Source: Opitutaceae bacterium (lineage in GTDB: Bacteria; Verrucomicrobiota; Verrucomicrobiia; Opitutales; Opitutaceae). From it: DNA of 64,000 nt. Location: positions 1 to 64,000 of the forward strand of contig SXSC01000059.1 in NCBI GenBank assembly GCA_005792355.1, in the 5' to 3' direction. Positions within the stretch are counted from its first letter, which is position 1. Every line of letters begins with the position of its first letter. Of this stretch, positions 46,285 to 55,985 are shown piece after piece. Under the pieces are notes generated by a model. It made no database searches. It had not been told where the DNA came from and was given only the letters and a program-made list of their open reading frames with translations. The translations under genes were made by a program, and so were the position numbers.

Positions 46285-46519
46285 GAGGGCGCAGCCGCGA
46301 CTCGAGTGGTTCGACCGGAGGACTGGAGGGTGACCGGGCAAGCGGAGGATGAGATAAAGTTTGTCGCGCCGTGCCCGACCCCGGAGCGGGCGCAACTTCT
46401 TAACTTAATTCGGTTTTACTGCATGGGGAGAAAATAAGCGCATCCGCGAAAAGAATTTTCAGTCAGTCCACCAAAGGAGCGGCCCGTAAAAACCAGCCGC
46501 GCGGCCAGTCCGTTTTTGC

Positions 46520-46927
46520 GTGATCAATCTCGATCTCAATGCGACGAACCCGGTGCGGCGGGAGGTCCGGGTTCGGGCGCTGCGCGATCATCTCGAACCT
46601 GGCATGCTCGAAGTCGTTTCGGAAGCCGAAGTGAACGGCCACGCCGCGCAACGCCTGGCCAACACGAGCAACCTCACTTTTCGCGGGGTCGACTCGGACG
46701 CGTTGCTGATGCTCCTCGATCAGGAGGGCGTCTGCGCGTCGTTGGGCTCCGCCTGTCTCGCCGACTCCGACGAGCCTTCGCACGTCGTCCGGGCGATGAA
46801 ACCAGAGAGCTCCGCCTCGCGGCAAATGGTGCGGTTCTCGATTGGCGCAGGCAACACTGCCGCCGAGGTCGAGATCGCGGTGAAAACCGTTTTCCGCGAA
46901 GTGCGCACCCTGAGCGGGCGAGACTGA
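46520..46927 (+). pseudogene. cysteine desulfurase (NifS/IscS-like) with large internal deletion
   Basis: MINLDLNATNPVRREV (N-terminus) joined to LRDHLEPGMLEVVSEAEVNGHAAQRLANTSNLTFRGVDSDALLMLLDQEGVCASLGSACLADSDEPSHVVRAM (C-terminus); PLP-lysine region missing. Confidence 0.8.
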
Positions 46928-46934
46928 TGCCCCG

Positions 46935-47271
46935 TCAAGCCGAGGTTCGTTCTTGTGGCGTAAACGGCAGCTCCACGTAGGTTCCTGGAGCCAAACCGCC
47001 CACCGCGACCACGACAGACTCGGTGTGCTGGCGGATCAGCCGCCAGTCGGTCGTGAGCAGCACGAGAATCGCGAGTCGCCGGTCCTGGAGCTTTTGTTGA
47101 TACCGTAGATTCTGATCTGTCGTGATGATCGCCTCGAAGCCGGCCGCTTCGACGGCGCGCAGCAGTTCGCCATTCTGTAACGTGCCCCAACCGCGTTCGA
47201 AGGCGGTGGCGATCTCATGGCCGATCAAGGCCCGGCGCAGCGGGGGTGCCTTGATCGAAGAAGACCCGCAC
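46935..47271 (-). pseudogene. DUF5615 PIN-like toxin, frameshifted near its N-terminus
   Basis: GTG start VRVFFDQGTP then frame break; next frame reads LRRALIGHEIATAFERGWGTLQNGELLRAVEAAGFEAIITTDQNLRYQQ... Confidence 0.75.
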
Positions 47272-47280
47272 GGCCGGAAC

Positions 47281-47505
47281 CTACGCCTCCACCAGACTGC
47301 GCTGCGCATGTTCCAGCACCGCTTCGACCTGCGCGCGGGTGACGCCGGGAAACCACTCCAGGAACCCGTCCACGGTGGCGCCCCCTTCGAGGTTTTCGAA
47401 CAGCGCCCTCACCGTCACGCGTGTGCCCTGGAAGAGCCAGGTTCCGCTGACCTTGCCGGCAATCCGCTCCACGGCGGCACACGGGACCAATCGAGCATGC
47501 GTCAT
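47281..47505 (-). CDS. DUF433 domain antitoxin-like protein
   Basis: VERIAGKVSGTWLFQGTRVTVRALFENLEGGATVDGFLEWFPGVTRAQVEAVLEHAQRSL. Confidence 0.85.
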   Translation of the reverse strand: MTHARLVPCAAVERIAGKVSGTWLFQGTRVTVRALFENLEGGATVDGFLEWFPGVTRAQVEAVLEHAQRSLVEA

Positions 47506-47803
47506 CGATACCGCGGACCGAGCACAGTGCAAGCGGACGATTGAACCAGAAAACCCGGATCGGCAGCGAAGCGAGATGCGCCTCGGCGGAATTGACGATG
47601 GCAGGTGGAGTTTCGGATAGCGCCGCTCTCTCAGCGCCTTTGCATCCGATCGAGGACACGGCTGCGACCATGCGCAGCTCTCCGAAATCGAACCAGGGGG
47701 CACGCGACGCCCAACGTCAACCAGCAGGTAATCCCGCCACCATCGCGCCAAACTCCGGGCGTGCGCATCCTGGCGAAGTCTGCATGCTGCGAACCAGCCC
47801 GCC

Positions 47804-48337
47804 ATGAAACCCCACGCCAAGCGCATCGCCCGCCTCGCGTTCTGGATCGTTTTTTTGACGGCTGCCGGGGTGACCGGGTGGCAGATTTGGGTGAGGCTCG
47901 ATCCGTTGCGCAACCACCCGGCGATCGCTCCCTGGTGGTTACAACGCCAGGTGGATGGTCTCAGCTCGAGTCACCGGGAAACCGCCGTACGCGCGTGGAA
48001 TGAACTGGAACGTTGTTATCTCACCAAGTGGTCCGCGTACGATTGGGTCGTGTGGCGGATCAAGGAGAACATCTGGCGGAAGGACGACCCGCCGATCCAT
48101 TTTCACCTCGGGCGCAGCGGCAACCGCTACCACGCGACCCCGGGAATGCCCGGCCCGGACTGCCGCACCGTCACCGACGCGCTGATGGCGATGGTCCATC
48201 AGGATCCGCTGTGGAAGACGCCGTACGCCGGCGACTGGCGCCGATGGTGGGAGGCCAACTGGACGTACTACCCGAACCGGCACATGCCGGGAAAACCCTC
48301 CGGTCCAGAAGATCCAGGCAGCCGACGGCGGCGGTGA
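47804..48337 (+). CDS. hypothetical membrane-anchored protein
   Basis: 177-aa ORF with N-terminal TM helix IARLAFWIVFLTAAGVTGW. Confidence 0.6.
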   Translation: MKPHAKRIARLAFWIVFLTAAGVTGWQIWVRLDPLRNHPAIAPWWLQRQVDGLSSSHRETAVRAWNELERCYLTKWSAYDWVVWRIKENIWRKDDPPIHFHLGRSGNRYHATPGMPGPDCRTVTDALMAMVHQDPLWKTPYAGDWRRWWEANWTYYPNRHMPGKPSGPEDPGSRRRR

Positions 48338-48341
48338 ACGG

Positions 48342-49631
48342 TTACTTCAGAAACGTATTCGGCAGCCAGGTGGCCAGCGGTGGAAAGAGAAAGACCGCGA
48401 GCAGGGCGAGGACGAGCGCGGCGATAAAAGGCCAGCAGCGGCGGATCGTTTCGTCGTAGCTGCAGCCGGCGATGCTCGTCCCCACGAAGAGACACACGGC
48501 CACCGGCGGGGTCGTGGCCCCGATTTGCGTCACGATCACCATCAACATCCCGAGGTAAATCGGATCGAACCCAAACGTCGCGCCGATCTTCACAATCAGC
48601 GGGACCAAGATGATCAACACCGCCAGCGACTCGATAAACATCGTCAGGACCAGCATGATTCCGAGCAACACCAGCAGCACGATCCAGCCCTTGGAGGAAA
48701 CCCCGAGCAGCCAGCTGCCGACGATTTCGGTGAAATTCAGATACGTCAGCAGCCAGCCCAGCGCCCCCGCCACCGCGATGATCCCGAGCACCACCGTCGT
48801 CGTGATCGCGGCATTCAGCAGAATCTTCGGCAGGTCGCGCACGGTCACGGAGCGATAGACGAACATCGCCACGAACAGCGCGTAGAAGCAGGCCACGACG
48901 CCCGCCTCCGTCGCCGTGAAAATTCCCGTCATGATTCCGCCGAGGACGATCACCGGGGCGAGCACCGCGACCCACACGCGCGGCAGCGTCTGGAACACGG
49001 CCCGCACGCTGAAACGGCCGCCGGTGGCGCGAATCTCGGGAAAGTCCGGATGATAGCCGTGGAGGTGCACGACCAGCATCAACAGCCCGGTGATGAGCAG
49101 CCCCGGCAGGAAACCACCGAGAAAAAGGCCGCCAATCGACACGCCCGCCATCGCGCCGTAGACGACCATCACCATGCTCGGCGGAATAATCGCGCCGATC
49201 ACGCCCGAGGTGGCCGCGAGCGAGGCGATGAAGCCGCCCTTGTAGCCGCGCGCCTTCATCTCCGGCGCCATGAGCGAGCCGATCGCCGAGGTGGCCGCGA
49301 CCGACGAACCGGTGACGTTGGCAAAAATCATGTTGGCCAGCACGGTCGCATGTCCGAGCCCGCCGCGCAGGTGGCCGACGAGCGTCTCGGCGAATTCGAC
49401 GAGGCGCCGGCTCATGCCCCCGCGCACCATCAGCTCGCCCGCGAGGATGAAGTACGGCAGCGCCAGCAGGCTGAACGAGTCGATCGCCGAGAACATTTTT
49501 CGCGGAAACTCCACCGGGGCGAGCTCCCCCAGCGCCAGGATGCCGCCCAGCGCGACCGAACCGATCGCCACGACGACGGGCACGCCCAAAAAAATCAGCG
49601 CGAGCAGCGCCACGACCAGCGCAATCAACAT
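48342..49631 (-). CDS. TRAP transporter large permease (DctM)
   Basis: TGSSVAATSAIGSLMAPEMKARGYKGGFIASLAATSGVIGAIIPPSMVMVVYG. Confidence 0.95.
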   Translation of the reverse strand: MLIALVVALLALIFLGVPVVVAIGSVALGGILALGELAPVEFPRKMFSAIDSFSLLALPYFILAGELMVRGGMSRRLVEFAETLVGHLRGGLGHATVLANMIFANVTGSSVAATSAIGSLMAPEMKARGYKGGFIASLAATSGVIGAIIPPSMVMVVYGAMAGVSIGGLFLGGFLPGLLITGLLMLVVHLHGYHPDFPEIRATGGRFSVRAVFQTLPRVWVAVLAPVIVLGGIMTGIFTATEAGVVACFYALFVAMFVYRSVTVRDLPKILLNAAITTTVVLGIIAVAGALGWLLTYLNFTEIVGSWLLGVSSKGWIVLLVLLGIMLVLTMFIESLAVLIILVPLIVKIGATFGFDPIYLGMLMVIVTQIGATTPPVAVCLFVGTSIAGCSYDETIRRCWPFIAALVLALLAVFLFPPLATWLPNTFLK

Positions 49632-50167
49632 GGTGGCTCCTCCGCCATGATCTTGGGCGACTCACCGGCGGCGCGGCGCAGCAGGTTGTAGAGCGCGGCG
49701 AGCACGAGGTACGCACCACCGATGACGATGCACGCATACACGATATCCATGCGCAGCCCCATGCCGGCGCTGCTCTGGCGGCTGACACTCTTGAGGAATG
49801 TCATTCCCGCCGCCGATTGATAGGCTGCGGTGTAGACGACCATCGCCAGCCCAAGGCCCAGCCACAGCAGATCGATGAACCAGCCCATGAACCGCTGCAC
49901 CGCTTGCGGCAGTTTTTCCAGGAGCAGGCCCATGCCGATGTGGGAACTGCGCCGGTAGCCCGCCACCAACGCGAGAAACACCATCCAGATCAGCCCGTAG
50001 CGCTGCAGTTCTTCGCTCCAGCTCAGCGACGCATTGAAGCCATAGCGGCTGAGCACCTGCATCCCGCCCACGAGCACGATCACCGCGAACAGCAAAATGA
50101 TGAGTGCCTCGGCCGCGCGGTCGACGGCCCGCAGGATCGTGCCAACGACGCGAGTGATGCGGCTCAT
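49625..50167 (-). CDS. TRAP transporter small permease (DctQ)
   Basis: VLSRYGFNASLSWSEELQRYGLIWMVFLALVAGYRRSSHIGMGLL. Confidence 0.93.
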   Translation of the reverse strand: MSRITRVVGTILRAVDRAAEALIILLFAVIVLVGGMQVLSRYGFNASLSWSEELQRYGLIWMVFLALVAGYRRSSHIGMGLLLEKLPQAVQRFMGWFIDLLWLGLGLAMVVYTAAYQSAAGMTFLKSVSRQSSAGMGLRMDIVYACIVIGGAYLVLAALYNLLRRAAGESPKIMAEEPPC

Positions 50168-50252
50168 GGTTGATTCAGGCCCGAGGTCACACCGAAGCCA
50201 CAGCGACCCCAGGGCGGCCCCGCGGCCAGCAAACTCGACCTCCAACCGCTTG

Positions 50253-50322
50253 AACAGAAGGCAACGAAGCAAACAAAGGGCGCAAAGACGAACGGCGCTT
50301 CGTTCTCTTTGCTGCCTGCTGT
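50253..50322. repeat. palindromic interspersed repeat (aacagaaggcaacgaag family)
   Basis: aacagaaggcaacgaagcaaacaaag ... cttcgttctctttgctgcctgctgtt (19/26 arm complementarity); related to 55651-55762. Confidence 0.8.
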
Positions 50323-50403
50323 TAAAATTCTGTGGGTTGAAAATGCCCGCAGGAAACCAACAGGTTCACCCCTGGTCTTGCTGGATCCGGACAGGTCCAC
50401 TGC

Positions 50404-50454
50404 CTTGCTCCGTGACCTCGGTTTGAAATCTCGGTGATCTCTGTGTTTCACGGC
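50404..50454. repeat. partial copy of cacagag/cacggag-type repeat
   Basis: cttgctccgtgacctcggtttgaaatctcggtgatctctgtgtttcacgg, similar to the right half of 4474-4568. Confidence 0.5.
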
Positions 50455-50471
50455 TTGGAATTTCTCCGCCA

Positions 50472-51503
50472 TCACTTCTTCGCCGCTGCGCGGATCTTCA
50501 TCAGCAAGTCGGTCGCCCCGCGCTCGGCGGCGAGCTGATCCTGCAGCTTCACCGCCGCCTGCGCCCAACTGCTCGTGTCGATCGCATGAATCGTCATGCC
50601 ACGATCCCCCAGGGTTTTCAGCGCCTCCGCTTCGCGCGTCGGCGCCAGCGCGCGGCCCTTGTCGCGGGCGGCCTCCGCGGCGCTCCGGATCTTGGCCTGA
50701 TCGTCGGGCGCAAGCCGGTCCCAATGCGCCTTCGAATAGCACACGACCATCGCGGGAAAGAGATGGCGCGAGGTGGTGAGATTTTTCGCCACTTCATAAT
50801 AGCGTTCCGCGATCAAAATCGCCGGTGCCTGTTCGAAGCCGTCGATCACCCCGGTTTGGAGGCCCGTGTAAATCTCGCCATAGGCCATCGGCGTCGGGTT
50901 CGCGCCCATCATGCGCAACGCGGCGAGGTACACGGGCGTCGGAATCGTGCGAATCTTCAGACCTTTCAGATCCTCCGGACGTTTCACCGCCTTGCTGGTC
51001 GTGATCAGATTGCGGAAACCCCAGCCATCGATCCACGCGAGGAGCACGATGCCCTGCTTTTCCAGCCCGGCCGCCAAATCGCGGCCCACTTCGCCATCGA
51101 GCACGCGGTGCACGTGATCGAAGTCCTGGAAAAGATACGGCAGGTCGACGACGCCGATGCGCTGATCAAAATTATTCAGGATCGCCGTGCCCGAAACCGT
51201 GATCGAGGCGCCTGAGCCGAGTTGCAGGCCCTCATATACCTCGCGCTCATTGCCGAGCGTGCCCTGCGCAAAGATCTTCACCGGCAACCGATCCGACTGT
51301 GCCGCCAACGCCTCGGCAAACGCCACCGCGGTGAAGTGCAACTCACCCGCGACATCGGGCGAGTGCACGTGGGCGAAACGGATCTCGACGGTCCCAGGCT
51401 TCCCGGTGGCACCCGCGGCGCGGTCGGACGACTTGCCGCAGCCGGCCAGCACGGAGAGCAAGAGCAGCGACAACGGACCAAACCATGCGGAAGATTTCAC
51501 CAT
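50472..51503 (-). CDS. TRAP transporter substrate-binding lipoprotein (DctP)
   Basis: Lipobox LSVLAGCGK; VEIRFAHVHSPDVAGELHFTAVAFAEALAAQS; PTPMAYGEIYTGLQTGVIDGFEQ. Confidence 0.95.
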   Translation of the reverse strand: MVKSSAWFGPLSLLLLSVLAGCGKSSDRAAGATGKPGTVEIRFAHVHSPDVAGELHFTAVAFAEALAAQSDRLPVKIFAQGTLGNEREVYEGLQLGSGASITVSGTAILNNFDQRIGVVDLPYLFQDFDHVHRVLDGEVGRDLAAGLEKQGIVLLAWIDGWGFRNLITTSKAVKRPEDLKGLKIRTIPTPVYLAALRMMGANPTPMAYGEIYTGLQTGVIDGFEQAPAILIAERYYEVAKNLTTSRHLFPAMVVCYSKAHWDRLAPDDQAKIRSAAEAARDKGRALAPTREAEALKTLGDRGMTIHAIDTSSWAQAAVKLQDQLAAERGATDLLMKIRAAAKK

Positions 51504-51669
51504 GAGGAAAGCGGGGACGGAAGTCGCGGAACCCTCGCGACCGTCCGCGAGGCGGTCAACCGCGATTCGCGCGCCGGCGCGAAGCCGCGATGGTTGTTGC
51601 TTCGCGTTCACTCGTCGCTCGCCTCCGCCAGTTGCCTTCCGCAGCCTCGTTCCGAGTTCCTTCGGTCCC

Positions 51670-53733
51670 ATGACGGAAAACGTACCCTATTCCTCAATCC
51701 CATCCTTTCGGCCTTGGGCCACGCCAGTCTTGCTGGCTCTCGTGCTCTGCGCGCCCGAGGCCGGTGGTCAGGTGCCACCCCGTCCACCCGGACCACCCTC
51801 GGCCGCCGAGCGCTCCCGCCAACCCGGCCCATGGGATCAGGACATCCTCGTATACCGCGTGCCGGCCCGCGGAACGCCGGAATTGCTGGCGACCTTTCCG
51901 CGCGGCGGTGTCGCCACCGCCGCACGCCTCGGCGACGGCCGGATCGCCGTCGGGTATCAGTGCTTCCCCGAGAAGAACGAGGCCGCCTTCGACAAGGTCG
52001 CGGTGCATTTTTCTTCCGACGAGGGCCGCACGTGGACGGATGCCCAGGTGATTCGGCTGCGCGGCCTGCCGCCGGGCATGCGCTTCCCCTTCGATCCCAC
52101 AATGGTACCGCTGCCCGACGGACGCGTGCGGATGTACTTCACCTCGCGCCGCCTGGGTCCAGGCGACGGCGTGCCTGCGATCTATTCGGCGATTTCGGAC
52201 AACGCGGTCGACTACACGTTTGAGCCCGGCGTGCGTTTTGCGGTCGAGCGCCGCGGCGTGATCGATTGCGCCGTCGTCCTGCACCGCGGAGAGTTTCATC
52301 TCTTCGCCCCGGACAACGGCGTCGGCCATCCGTCCGACCCCGGGCGCGACCCGCGGCCCGCCGCCGACCGGGCGGCGGAAAACACCGGCTATCACGCGGT
52401 GAGCACGGACGGCCTGACGTTCGCGCACGTCGCCGATGTACGCGCGGAAGGCCGGCGCCGCTGGCTCGGTGATGCGAAGTCGGACGGCGCGAAGATTACT
52501 TTCTACGGCACCGGCGAGGGCGGCGTGTGGACGGCGACGAGCGCCGACGGCATAACCTGGACGCCCGGCCCGCCGATCCGTGGCGCGCGGGCGGCCGATC
52601 CGGGAACGGTCACGTTGAAGGATGGCGCGCTGCTCGTCGCCGGCACCGGACCACCGCGGCCCGGCACCGCAAGTGCGCAGCGACGCGGGCCGAATGCAAA
52701 TCCCCCGCCGCTCCCGCCGCCGAAGGAGCGGGGCGCGCGGTTTCCCGGCAGGACATGGGAGCAGCGCAGGCCCGGCGAGGTCGGGCTCGACGCGGCGAAA
52801 GTCGACGCGTTTGCCACCAAGATCGGAGGCGACGGCGTGGTGATCAAGGATGGCTACCTCGTGAAAACGTGGGGCGAAGTGGCGACCCACAAGTGGTGGG
52901 CCTCGGCGTCAAAACCGGTGTTCAGCACGATGCTGCTGCTCGCGGTGCAGGAAGGGCGTCTCCCCGCCGTCGACGCTCCGGTGCGATCAGCCGGCTGGAC
53001 CCTGGCGCCGAAGGACGCAGCGATGACTTTTCGCCAGCTGGCCAACATGACGAGCGGCTACGCGTGCGCCGAGGCGCCCGGCGCGGCGTGGGGCTACAAT
53101 GATTTCGCGATTCAACTCTACGCGCGCTCGCTGGAAAAAGTCTTTCGGCAGCCGCTGGCGGAGGCGTTTGCGCAGCGGTTCGCCGAGCTGCAATTCGAGG
53201 ACGGCGCGTTCTTCGGCCATCGCAACGACCTCGGCGTCGTGGCGAGCCCCCGTGACTTCGCGCGCCTGGGCTGGCTCTGGCTGCAGCGCGGACATTGGGC
53301 GGGACGTGAAGTGATCGCGGAGCATCTTTTCAACGCCAACGTCCGGCCGCAGGTGCCGGCCGACCTCCCGCGCGCGATGACCAAGGAGATGAAACCAGAC
53401 GACTATCTGGCGATCGGGAGCTACGGCGGAGGCACCAACCAGACGCCCCACGGCCCGGGCGTGTATGGCTTTAGTTTCTGGTTCAACGCCGCCACGCCCG
53501 CGGGCGAACGCGTGTGGCCATCGGCGCCGCCCGACGTGTATCAGGCCAACGGGATGTGGAACCGCGATACGCTCACGATATTTCCCGGACTGCGCATGGT
53601 GGTGGCCGTGCGCGGCGCGGCCCCGGGAAAATTCGAGCCGGGCCAGCCCGACAGCACCTACGACCAGAACCTGCGGCTGATCGTCGACGCCGCGCGACCG
53701 CGATCACTCACGGTGGTGCCCGGGAAGGAATGA
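51670..53733 (+). CDS. secreted sialidase-like beta-propeller fused to serine beta-lactamase-like hydrolase
   Basis: Asp-box-like SSDEGRTW and TSADGITW repeats, then EVGLDAAKVDAF...SASKPVFSTMLLLAVQEGRL (SxxK) and MTSGYACAEAPGAAWGYND. Confidence 0.8.
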   Translation: MTENVPYSSIPSFRPWATPVLLALVLCAPEAGGQVPPRPPGPPSAAERSRQPGPWDQDILVYRVPARGTPELLATFPRGGVATAARLGDGRIAVGYQCFPEKNEAAFDKVAVHFSSDEGRTWTDAQVIRLRGLPPGMRFPFDPTMVPLPDGRVRMYFTSRRLGPGDGVPAIYSAISDNAVDYTFEPGVRFAVERRGVIDCAVVLHRGEFHLFAPDNGVGHPSDPGRDPRPAADRAAENTGYHAVSTDGLTFAHVADVRAEGRRRWLGDAKSDGAKITFYGTGEGGVWTATSADGITWTPGPPIRGARAADPGTVTLKDGALLVAGTGPPRPGTASAQRRGPNANPPPLPPPKERGARFPGRTWEQRRPGEVGLDAAKVDAFATKIGGDGVVIKDGYLVKTWGEVATHKWWASASKPVFSTMLLLAVQEGRLPAVDAPVRSAGWTLAPKDAAMTFRQLANMTSGYACAEAPGAAWGYNDFAIQLYARSLEKVFRQPLAEAFAQRFAELQFEDGAFFGHRNDLGVVASPRDFARLGWLWLQRGHWAGREVIAEHLFNANVRPQVPADLPRAMTKEMKPDDYLAIGSYGGGTNQTPHGPGVYGFSFWFNAATPAGERVWPSAPPDVYQANGMWNRDTLTIFPGLRMVVAVRGAAPGKFEPGQPDSTYDQNLRLIVDAARPRSLTVVPGKE

Positions 53734-53876
53734 GACGTCGCCTCGCCGGCGTCGCAGGGGGTCGATGGCGCGAAACTCCAGGCGGCTGTCGCGCGGTTGG
53801 AAAAAACCGTGGGCAAGAACGATGGACCCCCCATGAAGACTGCGGTTTTGTTCACCGCCAAATCCTCGGCGCTTGC

Positions 53877-54077
53877 TCAGCGCACTTCATTGAGGAGCCG
53901 GAAGTACTCTTCACGCGAAAGCCCCGCAGTCTTGAGATTGTTCCGGATGATGAACACCGGCACCTCCGTGTAAGTAGGAATGACGACCGGCCGCGCGATT
54001 CCCGGTTTAACGTACGCGCGATGACTGCCATGCTGGCGCCTAAACTCAAATCCCGCGCGCACAAAGACCGATTCCAA
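53877..54077 (-). pseudogene. HicA-like toxin, orphan / possibly lacking its native N-terminus
   Basis: RAGFEFRRQHGSHRAYVKPGIARPVVIPTYTEVPVFIIRNNLKTAGLSREEYFRLLNEV; only a TTG start is available and no HicB ORF was found beside it. Confidence 0.6.
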
Positions 54078-54379
54078 CCAGCTTTCGCCAGTTGGTCAAC
54101 CTTCGCCCTTGTGCCCTTGCTCGTTCATCCAACGCATCGCGTGCGCTGCGACGAGGCGGTCCAACCGTCGCTGAGCGAACGAGCGGATTGGGTCGACGCG
54201 AACAAGTCCCCCCCCCAGCGCGCCCGTCGCGCCTGGCCGGTCGCCAACGTTGAATTTGGCTGCGAGCAGGGCCCGCTCGGCCCCGAGGACCAGACCTATC
54301 GAAACGCGCACGCGCCGGAGGAGTTCGTCACCCGCGCCTGGGAACGGGCGCCGGCGGAAAATGTCACCACGGCTGGTTG

Positions 54380-54597
54380 GGCCCTCGCGAATCCAGGCCG
54401 CGAATACGTCGTGGGCTTGAAACAGGCGCCACCGTTCACACTCACGATCGCGGCGCGCGGTCCGCTCACCGGCGAGTGGTTCAACCCGCTCACGAACCAG
54501 CCCAGCAACGCCGGTCCAATCAAGACTGGCGGCCAGAGACTGACTCCGCCGGCGGATTGGGGCGGCGGCCTCGTGGTGTTGCACGTGCGCGACGCGA
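54380..54597 (+). pseudogene. C-terminal remnant of a DUF4038-type glycoside hydrolase
   Basis: NPGREYVVGLKQAPPFTLTIAARGPLTGEWFNPLTNQPSNAGPIKTGGQRLTPPADWGGGLVVLHVRD resembles the beta-sandwich tail of DUF4038 proteins; no catalytic domain upstream. Confidence 0.5.
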
Positions 54598-54703
54598 CGC
54601 TCGGGCGCGAAGCGCCGGTTGGGCCCGATTTCCGAGCGGGCCGCGGACCGCCCGGAGGTCGGTCCCTACCACGCAATCGTCAAATTCATTCGGGAGCCTG
54701 GCA

Positions 54704-55495
54704 TCACTGGTCATTCGTCGGACCCGACGGACCTTTCTTCCGCAGAAAATTCCGCAAACGCTCCGCCGCGTCGCCGCTCGTCAGGCAACGCCGCGAGGCC
54801 TCGGCTTCGATCGGCGCGTTTTCCGCCAGGCTGGTGCGCGGGCACGATTCGAGGATCTGCTTCATCTCGCGAATCGCCACGCGGCTGTTGCCGGCGACTG
54901 CGCGGAGGAACTCCTCCAGGTGCCGATCCAGCTCGGCGGCGCCGCCCTGCCATTCGGCGAGCCCGAACCGGACCGCCTCTTCGGCATCGAACAGGCGCCC
55001 GCTGAAAACGAGCTCCTTCGCCCTTCCCAAACCCACGCGTCGCGCCAGCCGGAAGCTGCCGCCCCACCCCGTGACGAAACCCAGCTTGGTTTCGGTCTGG
55101 CCAAAGCTGGCGTTGCTCGAGGCAAAAATGAGATCGCAGGCCATCGCGAGTTCCAGGCCGCCACCCAGCGCATAACCCTCCACGCGCGCGATGACCGGAA
55201 CCGGCAGCGCCTCAATCCGATTCATCAACCGGTGCCCGCGTTCGACCCACGGCCCGATGGTCTCGGGTGTAATCGTTTCCAGCATCCGCACATTCGCGCC
55301 CGCGCAAAAAAATTTCGGCGAGGCGCTGCGCAGCACGACGGCACCGAGCTCCGGCGACCGGGTCTCGATTTCCAGGAGGATGTGCTCGAACGCGTGCATC
55401 ACCGCGTGGTCGAGCGTCGGTGGTTTTCCCTCAGGCGGATGCAGCGTGATCGTGCAGACGCCGGCGGCGTAGGTGGTCGTGAGGCGGGTGGTCAT
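54704..55495 (-). CDS. enoyl-CoA hydratase/isomerase family protein
   Basis: VVLRSASPKFFCAGANVRML; VIARVEGYALGGGLELAMACDLIFASSNASFGQTETKLG. Confidence 0.92.
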   Translation of the reverse strand: MTTRLTTTYAAGVCTITLHPPEGKPPTLDHAVMHAFEHILLEIETRSPELGAVVLRSASPKFFCAGANVRMLETITPETIGPWVERGHRLMNRIEALPVPVIARVEGYALGGGLELAMACDLIFASSNASFGQTETKLGFVTGWGGSFRLARRVGLGRAKELVFSGRLFDAEEAVRFGLAEWQGGAAELDRHLEEFLRAVAGNSRVAIREMKQILESCPRTSLAENAPIEAEASRRCLTSGDAAERLRNFLRKKGPSGPTNDQ

Positions 55496-55650
55496 GGCGA
55501 TGAGGGCGGGCGGCGTCGGTCTGGGAATATCGCAACGCGGCTCAGGGCCGCAACCGAAACCCAGCCAGCTGAGTTTAGCCGCAAAAAACAGCGGTAAATG
55601 GATTGAAAAGGATCGTCGCAGCCAGCGTGCATCTTCCAGCCACGGAACTT

Positions 55651-55762
55651 GCACAGAAGGCAACCAAGAGAACGAAGCGTCGTTCGTCTCCCTCCGGGCT
55701 GGAGACCGATCCCCCTCCGGGCCGGAAGCCGCTCCCTTCGTTTGCTTCGTTGCCTTCTGTGC
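55651..55762. repeat. palindromic interspersed repeat (gcacagaaggcaac family)
   Basis: gcacagaaggcaaccaagagaacgaag ... cttcgtttgcttcgttgccttctgtgc, 24/27 complementary arms. Confidence 0.9.
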
Positions 55763-55985
55763 AAAGGATTGGCGTGCAGGTTCAGTTGCGGCTGCGCCGC
55801 CCTGCGTTCTCCCGTGCGGCTCCGCTCAGGGCCTCAGCCCGCATGAACTCGAGACGGGCGCCGGAACCAGCCGTGTTGGCAATCGGAGAGGTGAAAAAAC
55901 CAAGCCAGGCGCGAGCCAGGCGGGCTCGGGACTTTTGGTTGACAATCAACGCGCCCATCGCGGCCTTGGAAGCACCCAAAAGATT

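Noticed and set aside
51187-51669. N-terminal extension of the sialidase/hydrolase ORF
   Set aside because: Overlaps the divergent dctP gene and lacks homology; a signal peptide-like start occurs at 51670.
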